Positions 33,481-44,400 of a DNA stretch of 64,000 bases are shown here, one piece after another; position 1 is the first letter of the stretch, and the number at the start of each line of letters is the position of its first letter. Source of the DNA: Fasciolopsis buskii (Eukaryota; Platyhelminthes; Trematoda; Plagiorchiida; Fasciolidae). The stretch lies in NCBI GenBank assembly GCA_008360955.1, contig LUCM01001832.1:1-64000 (forward strand), read 5' to 3'. Under the pieces are notes generated by a model that made no database searches, was not told the DNA's origin, and worked only from the letters and a program-made list of their open reading frames with translations. The position numbers and the translations under genes were made by a program.

Positions 33481-36449
33481 TTATAAGGTTGACCGAATGA
33501 TCTGAAGTTCATGTTTGAAAGATGGAGTCCTAAAGGTATATTAGGGTTGGTGCACTATGGTTTGCCTTGGAGACAACTGAAATACGTACAGTGTTCCGGG
33601 TATTGTTCAAGAACAAATGATCATTGTCTCACTGTAGGCTTAGCTATGAGTTTTTCTACAAATAAATTACTTTACTAACCTTTTCTCAAGAAGCTGTTTT
33701 GTTGGGATCGGCTTACATGCCTCCATAGATCGACCTCGTGGCGCTAGTCATGAGGAGTTGGCTAAGACAACAGGGATGGGAATATTAACAAAAAAAGAAA
33801 AAAGTCTTGCTCCTCTTCATACCCGGAAAGAAATACGAGATTTATTGAAAGCAGTCACAGTTAAAAAATCACAAAATATGATAACTGTTACTGTTTTAAG
33901 TTGGGCAGCATATCAGCTAGCACTTCTCTTCAAAATTTTGTACAGCAAACCAGCATACGCAAAGCACAAAAGCTAACGGAAGTAAATGAAAAACTTTCCA
34001 ATCATCTGCTCAGTGCGCAACAACTAACAAACAAAAACGATTTCTTTTAGTGTTGGATCCGTCAGCCGAGTGTGCCTGTGCAACGTCCATACCCTCTTTC
34101 ACGATATCAGCCGTTTTCGGCCGAACATGCAATCAGTCTCCTGTGGGCACAAGTACGACTAACAATACGATGGATTTTTAAGCATAATTGAATGATTGAA
34201 TCTGCTTTTTTCAATTGCCAGTCTATCCTCTTACTGTGACCTTCCTAAAACTGACCATTAATGGATAATCAATTGCACAAACAAAGTAAATCTACTCGTT
34301 GTCTTGTTTGCTTTCGTGTAAACGGCATCCACTTAAACAACACTTGTGACATCTTATTCCATCATTGTTATTAGGCGCTTCAATACTTAGGTCATATTGA
34401 TCAATTTGTGAATTTAAATCCTCAGGACACCCAGAGATTTCTCCATAAATCAGGATCATCCCGGTAATTTACCTTATTTGGGATTCATGGAACACTTTCC
34501 TACTTTGGTTGGTATACCGCGTATCTGGATCATGAAAATCAGATGATATTTTGCCCTTACTGCGACACAGATAACCGTAGGTTTTGGGAAAGAAATTTCA
34601 TGCTTGCACATGCGTGTGGGATTTGCTGCACAGTTTTATTTTTTGAATACTTGACAATGACTATATTGACCAAATAAAGAATTTGAATGTGAATGGATCA
34701 GGTTAGTTGTGCTTGATCAGGTAATCTAAATGTACCAATACTTGCGATCGCACACGGGGCTCGAAAAAAACAAGTTGTGTCGGATTGTCAGCGTTCATGG
34801 AAAAAAGTCAACCTTAATGAAAGTATTCGCAAGCGACATTGTACATCTAACGAGTTCACATTTAAATCGAAACATGTACATTTTACAAAAATTTCTGTAA
34901 GCTGGCTTTTTCCGTTTAGCGGTTGCTCGGTATACAAAGGTATTAGCATTCGAAATCTGTTCCTAACAACAAGATTCTCTATCGACGGATGATTTTGACA
35001 GAAAATAATGAAAAAGAAACGATTGCCTCTATCGAAGTTGATCTGAATTAGGTCGATTAAGGGTGTCTCAAGATGAACATAGTAATTCTTTTACGCTTAC
35101 AAGCATTTTCTATCAGTCAATCAAACTAAAAAGAAAAATTCTAATTGCATTAATTTAGCCACATCCAAACATGATCCGTTTGGAGTTTTTTAGTTAATGA
35201 GAGCTAATTTAGTGACCGGTCTCGGTAAGGAATGTCACTCCTTCTAGATGGATTGAGAGATTTGGATCTCAGATAACTAGGGTTATATTACCGAGACCTT
35301 TTAACGTACGGTTGTCTACAGGAGCTCGACGAATTCCCGACATAGTTCTCGTCATACCGTTTGATCGAGCTCAGCAGCGATGCACCAACTGTCCAACTGT
35401 GAAAAAAGCATCTACCCCGTCATTATTAGAACAATCCAGCGTTGGAAGGCTAAGACAGGAAGCCCTCGATAAAAACCTATTTAGTACCTAGGGTGTAAAT
35501 GTGTCCAGAACATTCAGCGAAGAGAATAATAGTCGTGATGCTGTTCATTTGTTCAGTGTATCTTGCTGTACTGCAATGGATTAAATTTACTAAAACAGTC
35601 GAATGCCGAAAAAATAATACGTTCGACGACTTTTATACTAACCGAATAAAATTGACTCGGCTCACTGCCTTATTTTCATTAAACTATGTTGCGCTTATTC
35701 GTAACTTTTATTGCTGTTCGTATAACCGTTTGGCTTGTATCGATGTCGCTCAAAAGCGGGCGGTTTTATGGAGACGTGGAACACAACATAGCCTTACTAT
35801 GGGTTGGAAGAACTGAGCTGATTAAAAATGATCAGACAGCTAGAATGTTTGCTAGAATGTTTGTGCCAATTGATGCACATACAAGATAGTTAAACGGAAG
35901 AAATTCAGATGATCGTGCACATCCATTTGTGTATTCTCGTTCTATTCGTGGGATTTTGTTCTTCCAAACTTCACTTACTCGTTTGTGCTTAATCCCACGA
36001 AAGCAACTGTTTTTGCACACATAATTGCAATTTATTTTCTACAGTGAACAAAACAGAAAAATTCCTTAAGAAAGAAATAACGAAGAAAAATGTCGACTTA
36101 ATTTTGAATGGCAAATCTTTCCTCTATATTATTTTCCAGTTGCCCGCTTACCGAATATAACGTAACGACAGGGCAACGAATTATTGTAATTTGCAGTCAA
36201 AGGGAACGATTAATGATACAGCGAATCTATTTGGTAAGTAACTATTTTCATATGTTCTTTGTCTGTTACTAAGATGATCTTTATTTAAGTTATATTGTCA
36301 CTTTGATTTTTGGACACATTTGGAAAGGTGAAAATCATTCAATTGCTGCCGTTATTCAAGTATGTAAGTGAACTAAAGACGGGAAGAAATTTTCGATTTG
36401 CAACGATGAAAGAAAACAACTCAAAAAATTTTGCTCTCAGTTCTCTATT
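33481..36449. other. No confident feature
   Basis: Mostly AT-rich and featureless. An open plus-strand stretch at about 33729-33976 (about 82 codons, with HEELAKTTGMG, KKEKSLAPLHTRKEIRDLLKA and a hydrophobic segment TVLSWAAYQLALLF) follows a possible acceptor CCTCCATAG and could be a small exon, but it has no recognised homology. A 12-base unit AGAATGTTTGCT is repeated twice near 35842-35866. Confidence 0.35.
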
Positions 36450-36739
36450 CACAACAGTTAAAGTTCCCTCTCTTTTATTCAACCTGTCTCTTCTGTCTCC
36501 AACCCAATCTGTTTGCCCCTTCTGCCTACCCATAGTATCTCCATTGATAACACGCCCGATACTCGCAACGGTTTTGAAGTAGTGTATGTAAAGGTGGTTT
36601 CGCAGTTTCGCAGCTCAACCATTTCTCAAGCCTCATAGCATCTGAATCTAAGAAGTACTTGAGATGCATGCTGGCCAACAGGCCGTGTGTTGGCCGCTGA
36701 CGCAGTGGGAACTGACTCACTTCGATTGATGTCTGCTGC

Positions 36740-37576
36740 GTGAGTGAAACACGAATTCAGGATTCGAGTAGATTAATTCAACTAACTACGTCTAATGTCT
36801 CGTCAAGATATTTCATTCACACTTCAGGAGACGAAGCAACTCAAGCTGTGGGTCAACGTGGTATAGGAATAGTCTTGAGTGGGAAGGCCGAAGCAGCCCT
36901 TCTAGACTGGATCCCAGTCAACAGTAGCTTGTGTGCTATGAAACTGCTGGGATCAGTCGGCGTCCGAAAGGATAGTTTTGTTAAGCGCAGTTTATTTGTC
37001 ATCTCGGCATACGCTCCAACAGACTGCAGCACTGATGTGGAGAAAGACGAGTTTTACGATAACTTCGTCACACTTGTTCGGAAAAGCAAACGCTCTGATA
37101 TTGTAGTGGAAGCAGGTGACTTTAATGCACAAGTTGGAAAACTGAGTGCATCGGAGTCCAGTTTGGGCGGGCAATGCGCCTTGCCTGCACAGCGAACGGA
37201 CAACGGGGGAAGACTTCTCCAGTTTTGTGCAGATAATCATTTATTCCGACACAGTTCGCGTCGCACTGCGACATGGCGCTCTAACTCGACGGGTACTTTG
37301 AGTCAGATTGACCATATCGCAGTTAGCTATCGTTGGCGCCGTTCTGTCCAGAACTGTAGATCATACTGTACCACGTACGTCGAATCGGACCATGCGTTAG
37401 TTTTAATGCGATTTTTGCTGCAGCTGAATGGCCATCGACGCAGGCCACAAACCCGATTGGCTGTCGAACGTTTGTCTGATTCGACTGTTCGCAACAGCAA
37501 TGAGCGGAAACTATCCGAGGAACTAAGAACTGCGACCAATAGCAATGTAGACGATCAGTGGGATCAAATTAAGTAG
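36740..37576 (+). pseudogene. RTE APE-type endonuclease domain (copy 2, N-truncated)
   Basis: Residues from SETRIQD onward are identical, as far as I can see, to residues 136-372 of the copy 1 endonuclease, with all later catalytic motifs: YAPT, GDFNAQVG, QIDHI and ESDHALV. The frame then continues past the point where copy 1 stops (CGA here, TGA there) into the linker, and ends at a TAG where copy 1 has CAG. The apparent Met start is not real. Upstream sequence is a diverged continuation of the endonuclease N-terminus, with a one-base loss just before TCGATTGATGTC that breaks the frame. Confidence 0.85.
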
Positions 37577-37997
37577 GCTATGCATTTGGCAGCGGATTTC
37601 GCATGCGGTCCTAGATCTAGCGTTCATCAAAGACGGGATCTTGCAAGGGTTGCTGGGTCTAATGGAGCAAAAACGCCGACTGCCTAACTGCAAGGAAATG
37701 AATAAGATGCGTCGGCAGTTGCAGCGTCAGTTGACCATAAACCTTAGGAATGACCGTGAAAACTGGTGAGTTAAAGAGAAGGAAGAGAAGGAAGTGGCGT
37801 CCGCTTCAGGTAACAGTCAAAGACTGTTTAAGCTTATACGCGAGAGCGGTGGGCGGCGAACTTCGGTTGGTGACGTCGTGTGCGATAGGAATGGAGAGCT
37901 CATTCACGGTAGAAAACAAAGGCTGAACCGTTGAGCAGAACATTTCAAGGGTCAGTTTGGCTGGCCACACGCTATCGTATCTAGTCCGGCGTCTGAA
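37577..37997 (+). pseudogene. RTE linker with shared stops (copy 2)
   Basis: The endonuclease frame is abandoned near 37610-37626 (a frameshift shared with copy 1), and the RT frame opens as AFIKDGILQGLLGL, continuing through NDRENW to GSGGRR-type linker sequence. In this frame TGA occurs at 37767-37769 (after ENW, family WW) and at 37932-37934 (after LNR, family RWAEHF). Both are therefore Trp-to-stop changes, and both are present at the same positions in copy 1. Confidence 0.75.
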
Positions 37998-39065
37998 GTG
38001 GCGAATCTTTGGGAGGTGTCACTTGACCCCCCAACGGAAGTGGAAGTGCAATCGAATATTCTGCTTCTGAAGAGAGGAAAAGCAGCCGGTCCCGAAGACC
38101 TTCCCCCAGTTCTTTGCGAAATGGGTGAAGAAGTTATGAAGAAACCCCTTGCCTCCTTGTTTCGTGATATTTGCAACGAGAAGCGTATCCCGCTATCGTG
38201 GGGTGAGTCACTGATTATACCCATCTTCAGGAAGGGTACACGGATTGGCTGCAGCAATCATCGTAGGAATAGTTTAATTCCGATAGTTACTGATGCGTTA
38301 GGCTCGATAATGATGCACCGTTTGACAGGGGTTCGCGAGAGTAATATCCGCGAACAACAGGCCGGATTTCGGCCAGTTCGAGGTTGCATCGATCAGATAT
38401 TCACTCTTCGACAGATACTCAAAACGCGCCACACGCACCGCCGCCCTACGATCGTAGTCTTCCTCGACTTGAAAGGTGTGTTCGACTCCGTGGATCGACC
38501 GGCACTGCTCAGTGCTCTCCACCGGAAGGGTATGCCAACGAAGTTTGTGAACCTGTTGCGAGCATTGTACTCGCATACCCATGGTCGCGTGAGGGTATAC
38601 GGTGAACTGTCACGTTCATTCGAAACGACTAGTGGCGTTCGACAAGGGTGTCCCAACTTTCTATTCCTGTTCAACTTTGTCGTGAACGAGGTGATGGAAG
38701 ATGCTTTAGGAGGTCTCCGGGATGTAGGAGTGGAACTGGGAAGTGGAAGGAAGCTATGCGACCTAGATTACACAGACGACGTCGTGTGCCTATTCGAGTC
38801 TGCGGACCATGCACGACAGGCACTAGATAGACTGTCGAGATTGATTGCTCGGTTTGGCATGTGCTTTGCACCTTCAAAGTGCAAAGTACTGTTACAGGAC
38901 TGGACGACAGCAGCGCCGAACTTGATACTGGATGGAGAGGAAATAACAATGGTGGACCGTTTCACCTACCTTGGTAGCTGCGCGTCGAACGATGGTAGCT
39001 CGGGATTGGAGGTAAGTATGCGTATATCCAAGGCTCGTGCAGCTTACGCTGGATTGAAGCACTAG
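37998..39065 (+). pseudogene. RTE reverse transcriptase domain (copy 2)
   Basis: A 355-residue open frame, identical to the minus-strand copy except Val127 for Asp and Glu315 for Lys. Motif positions are the same: LDLKGVFDSVD with catalytic Asp157, SGVRQGCP (212-219) and YTDD (258-261). It ends in a TAG (39063-39065) after GLKH; the protein similarity continues in the same frame from WRRPDISLKLKG, so this stop is a lesion, not a terminus. Upstream the frame is open except for two TGA codons. Confidence 0.9.
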
Positions 39066-39605
39066 TGGCGTCGGCCTGATATTTCACTGAAATTGAAAGG
39101 TCGTTTGCACTGTGCTGCAGTGCGTTCAATTCTGTTGTACAATTGCGAGACGTGGAGTATGCGTGTGAGCGATGTTCGTCGTTTGGGGGTTTTCGACAAC
39201 CGATGTTTACGTAGTATGGCTAGGATCGGATGGAGTGACCGGGTGAGTAATATTGAGGTTAGGAATCTGGTATTGGGTGCCACTTCTGAGAATAGCTTGT
39301 TTCAGCGTATGAAACTTAGTAGACCACGCTGGTTGGGTCACGTGTTGCATATGTAGAACACTCGTCTACCATATCGTGCCTTATTTCTTTTCTTCCCAAG
39401 GAATGGAAGAAGCCATGTGGAGGTCAACAGATGACATGACAACGCGGGATGAGTAAATGTACAACGAGCTTAAGTAGAGTAGTTGTCGTACGCGTTCGTG
39501 GTTGGGGTCCGAAAGACTCGTCAACCAGCTGGCTGGAGATACTGAAGAATATGGCAGTGAACCGTGAACAGTGGCGATCGTGTTGTCATTTTCTATCGAA
39601 TCAGA
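39066..39605 (+). pseudogene. RTE polyprotein C-terminal region (copy 2)
   Basis: After the TAG the frame reads SILLYNCETW, VFDNRCLRSMARIGW and RWLGHVLHM up to a second TAG (39354-39356). A frameshift near 39390 moves the reading to KKPCGGQQMT, a TGA (copy 1 has TGG), then QRGMSKC, VRVRGWGPKDSS and REQWRSCCHFLS. The 39411-39560 part is clearly more diverged from copy 1 than the rest. Both TAG stops and the frameshift are shared with copy 1; the TGA is specific to this copy. Confidence 0.8.
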
Positions 39606-39813
39606 ATGATTAAAAACGCGTGCGTTTGTGCAGTTAGACGGTGTTTCGTGTGTTGGCTGCAGCAGCATCTTATGTGTTCCCGCCTGTGTAGGTCCACTCC
39701 GTGTTCCCATTAGATATTCACTCTTTTTATATAAACGTGTAACTCTGGGGAAAAGGCAGCGGTCAGTGAGGTTTGCCTTGCTGTTTAACGCTGAACGATG
39801 ATGATAATGATGA

Positions 39814-41162
39814 CAACAGTTAGGCTGTTCCGTCAAATGTACTTTGGTCGTATACATACCATTTTTGACTTTATTCGAAATTATGTATACTGGGATAACT
39901 TTGGAGCTTTCTGATTTTGCTGGACTTCCAAGACTAGTGAAAAAAAATTGGATGGCTAGGAAGAAAGAAGAACAATTCTTTCTGAGAGGACTTTATTGGA
40001 ACTGGATTGTCTAATATCTGCAGTCATTTCGCACATTTCGACTCACCCTACAAGTGAGCAAGAGGACATGAAAATTACCAGAACACGTGATTTTCCCAAT
40101 TGTAACTAACTGATTCAACTTAGCCAATGTCGTTTATGCGTGCGGGCGTACCACTATAGAATTAAATCGTCCATAACGGTAAAGAAACTGACCCTGGGAA
40201 CTGGTAAGATCATTAGGTAGTGCAAATCGTGCGATGAATTTATCTGATTTCAATCAGAAACCACGGTTTAGCAGCAGTTAAATTTTTGGAAAGATTTGTT
40301 TCCCTTTTTCTAACATTGATAGCGTAGATTTAAGGTGCTTGCTGATTAGTGTTGAACCATCCATGTACAGGTAAATGAAATACCTGCTGTGATGTTGCAT
40401 GCGATTCCACGAACGAGAGCAAGGCCTGCCGAAGTTCATGTGAAACCCACGGAATTCAACAAAGGTGGCTTTTAGACCATGAGTGCCAGTGATATATTGC
40501 AGAACCTTTCTGCGATTCCTACCTAGGCAATCGTTGTAATCACCAGCACACCTCCTTCCTCATGGACGTACTTATGCACTCAATGAACAGGTCCCTAGTT
40601 TTCAGTGGATTCAAAGAGAGATCACAGGTGGCGAAAGGTTTTCTAACCAAGGTGCATCATTTTGAAATGTTTGGAATATGGTGTCCCTCGAAGTTCGCTG
40701 TTTCCTTACCGTATCTGCAGTGTCGGTGAAATGTCGCGACCTACATGGACATGTTTTTGTTAAAATACAGGCGACGTTTTTGTAAAAGTCACCTATATGC
40801 TAGTATGAATTTGGGGAAAATGTTTAAACCAAATTTGTTAGTCGTTTGTTTGAGCTTAAGTAAAAAGCTCCAGAAATACGGCGATAGACCCAACCAATGT
40901 TTTCATCTTTTCGGTCCATAATAGACTGGATACTTTTAACTGGGGCCGATCATACAGTTTCTGTGGTAGCATAAGAGCGTAAACAGCACGGGTTTGACTG
41001 CTCGCACCGTTGGCCATTTCCCTAATTATCAGCCTTTTCGACAGCTACTGCCTGCTTCATGAAGCACCGTGTATTTGCCGCATCTTAAGTGGTATGGGCA
41101 TAAAATATTATTTCTATCCTTATCGATATTAAAATTCGACTTTAACTGAACACTAACTTAAG
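39814..41162. other. No recognisable feature
   Basis: No element or exon recognised. Sequence is unlike the flank of the other RTE copy. Confidence 0.4.
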
Positions 41163-41445
41163 GATATGAACCAATTACGTTTCTTGATATGCATGCTCTC
41201 ATTGAGAGCTTTCAACAAAGACAGTGCGCAGGTATTGTTGCTACATTCAATGCATTAATATCAATTATTCAAGTTGGAGAAGATGTCACGACAACTAGAA
41301 TGAAAGAGGTCTATGAAGATAGCGTAGCGTAAGAGCACCACTTTTCTTTTCTAGGCAGTATTGGACTACTTCTTACCCAAGCTCCTGTGAATCAGCGCGG
41401 AATGAAAGCTGTGGATCTTATTTTATCCCATGGATATTCCAAATG
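41163..41445 (+). CDS. Candidate exon pair, unknown product
   Basis: From an acceptor-like CTAACTTAAG an open frame of 54 codons runs to 41328 (starting YEPITFLDMHALIESF, later SIIQVGEDVTTTRMKEVYED). It meets GTAAGA at 41329, followed 26 bases later by a pyrimidine-rich CTTTTCTTTTCTAG (41341-41354). Joining across this would keep the frame open for about 30 more codons. Flatworm introns can be very short, but 26 bases is below the usual 30 or so, so the intron is doubtful. I recognise no family, and nothing nearby supports a larger gene. It could equally be a chance open stretch. Confidence 0.2.
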
Positions 41446-44400
41446 AAGTGAAGCATTTTCGTACTGCAATGGCGGTACTGTCGGAGGTGAATCCTCTGAA
41501 GACATGTTTTCACTGTCTTGCTGGATCAGTAAATAATACGAATAGTCAGGGAATTAAAAAACATTCTGTGAAAAGTTGGCTGAAGATTTAACGTCATCCT
41601 TAAACAAGTTGTACATCCCGATTAATGCTTTGAGACTACTTGACAAGTCTCAGTTGGCTCTGTCATTCGCTTCTTGATGCCCGAAGTATCACACGTGTTT
41701 AGACTTTACTTGAGCTCGCCGATAGACCCATTTCTAACATAAATTTATTGTTAACGTCCAGTTAGCAGTTTAAAACAAACGAAAACCTGTTGTCTGAACT
41801 TTGAAATTTGTAAAATTATGATATCACAACTAAATGCATCTAGAGATAATTTGTTTCCACAGACTCTTGATAGTTGCGTCTCATTTGAGCACTGAAAGAA
41901 TCCTGTGGAAATAAATTCTAGTTGATTACACAGCGATCAGTTGAACAAAAGATATTTTAAAAGTTCGTATTTGCTTCTATTTAAAGCAAAACGGTTGCAG
42001 TACGAACAGATGTGTGAATCGAGATTCTTGTATCCGACGTACCAGGATAAAGTGGTAAGAGGCGGGAAATGAACAAGCTGTTTTTGTTAGCATAGGTTTT
42101 TTACACATGGTTCGTCCGACACTAGGAATTCATATGACGATCTGGCAGCTTAAGGGCTTAGCTGATAACAAAGGACCAGTAACAGGATGTGTAGCCCAGT
42201 TTCATCAGACGAACTAGTTACTAGTATTAAGCACCGACATCTGAGTGTTCCCCTTGGGATTCCCATTAATTTTCCTCTTATAAACCTTTGGAAAGCATTA
42301 AGTTTGTTAAAGAACCAAGGAATTGCTATTGTTTGTTATTTTTAAGTCATTTGGGTTTTCAAGGATAACGCCAATTGGTGGAAATTTCTAATATATCAAT
42401 AGGCAATGTGAACGCCAAGTCGAGTCGTAAACAGTCCGTGAGAGTTTGTCAGTAGAAACGCAGATGCTTCATACCGAGCCTGCACAAATCCTGGGGTCGT
42501 TTCAGAATTAGACGGTGGATGGTTGAAAGTTTTGTTGCTGTTCTGTGCCATGAAACCATTATCGGCAAGCTTGGAGCACAAAATAACCAAGATTCGACAG
42601 GAAGACTCTGGTGATTATTTTGAGGAGTTCGCATGAATTGCCTGTGCCAAACCTCATTTGTTTTCAAAGATGAGTCGATAACGGACCAGCCAAGTTCAGT
42701 GACTTGATAACCGAATAGGCTCTACTGAAATACACTGAAACATTCTTCGGTTCAGTGGACATTGTAAGGTTAACAGGATGCACTGCCGCATTACCTATCC
42801 GGAAAACAGTAGTGTTAACTGTAATTGGTTGCATTAACACATGGGCACACATGGCACGTACAAAAATAGCCCCAACTCTATTTTGTGTCACTGAGAAAAA
42901 AAACGAAAGAGACAACGACACTAAATTCAGGTTTATATCGACTCAACTATTTCGCGGTTTGTTTTGGAATAAAGTCAAGATTACTGGGATTTATGTCAAA
43001 AACATTCAGAATTCGATATGATCATGCTTCTCTTCAATAAGATCTGTCAAGCGAACCCCTGCCCGCAGAATACCTTTGAAACAATGAGTAGTGTGCCGTG
43101 TTCGAACGTGCAAAGGAACGAATGGTTCAGTGTAAATATGCTTTGAGATAAGCTGAACCACAATCACCAGAAATAAAAAAAATATTGTGAGTAACTGCTC
43201 ACTGTTGGGTATGCAAAATAAACGTTGGAGGTACTTGAATGAAATTCGTTAGTTACGACAAACATTCAGTCCTAATCTTCGACCTTAGAATAGCAAGCAC
43301 ATCTAAATGTCGTTGTACTCCACCGCAGAAATATTCCATATAAGCATCTTCACTGTCCAGACCTTTTACATAAGTTTCCTACTTATAAACTGGTACTTAA
43401 AGGTAGCAACCAAAACCAGAACACTCGTTAGGTCACCTGTTGTATTTATTGAACCTTTAACCATCGTATCCGTTAACAGAAACAGGACGCTTATGGTCAG
43501 TAACAAACTTAAACAATGTACCAGCAGTAATAGTTTGAAGCACACTGAGACTCAAACCAACCACATAGTGTGCGAGTAAATCGGTCACTCCAGCCGACTG
43601 GTTTGCCTTTCGACTGACTATCGGACTTTACAAGTTGTCAACATCATAGTATAAATAATGAGTTTAACATTTTAATTGGATTGCAATGCCAGCACTGGTA
43701 TAACCGAATGCGATCGAACGCCTCTCTGCATGATGGTCGGATAATGTTTTTACTGTCCATATACCGGACACATATGGCTTTAATTCAGACTATACGGTCC
43801 AATTATGTTTACCATTCTTAAGGTAGTTCTAAGGAGTCTTTTCGCGATACCATTGAGATTGCAAAACAGTCGTAGCGATGGTCGTACACCGTGCTGTGGA
43901 AACTCTAGAGTCTCATTAAATGGGAGTCAAGCATAGGTACAAAATTAAATAAGTCAAAATAATCAGAAAAATGTTGTTGACATAAATGTTTAGATCCTGC
44001 CTTCCTTTCTTTTCTTATTGAAGCAAATTTTGCCTTTGGCGATGATGGCATCTGCCGATTTTTTTAAGTTTGATGCATATCTATGTGCTCGATAATGAAA
44101 TGATGATCTTATTGTTATCGGTGGAGCTGCAAAATATGAACATCTAAATACACCGGAAAGACAGTCTCATGAGAGGAAATGAAGAATTTCGCAGTTGAAT
44201 TTATTACCTGATTTTTTGTCACACAGTGGGAGGAACTTGTATGCCTAATCAAAATTCAACCGCTTACCAGTCCAGCAAATTAGGATTGTTAGATTTTTTG
44301 TGGCTTTTCGTGAGTTGGTTTTAATGATGCATCTCCCAAGCAACAGCTGATCCAAGGGATGGCATACACGAAAAGAACCTGTCATTGAATGCAACTGAAG

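Larger units (their letters stand above)
36450..39813 (+). mobile_element. RTE-clade non-LTR retrotransposon (copy 2, inverted partner)
   Basis: This is the opposite-strand partner of 21302-25111. It carries part of the endonuclease (36740-37576), linker, RT (37998-39065), C-terminus (39093-39560), a 3' region and a GAT/ATG triplet tail (39797-39813). Similarity upstream of 36450 fades, so about 0.7 kb of the 5' end is absent or unrecognisable. Identity is patchy: 36450-36719 clearly diverged, 36720-37440 near-identical, a 60-base diverged patch at 37441-37500, 37500-39410 near-identical, a diverged patch at 39411-39560, then near-identical to the end. Flanks outside the element are not shared, so this is not a simple segmental duplication. 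Not intact. Confidence 0.9.

Noticed and set aside
37767..37934. TGA read as Trp, i.e. an alternative genetic code
   Set aside because: TGA codes for Trp in flatworm mitochondria, but the elements also carry TAG stops and frameshifts and lie in nuclear-type DNA; ordinary decay explains them.
21302..39813. The RTE pair as one inverted segmental duplication
   Set aside because: Sequences outside the element borders are not shared and the two copies have different 5' extents.
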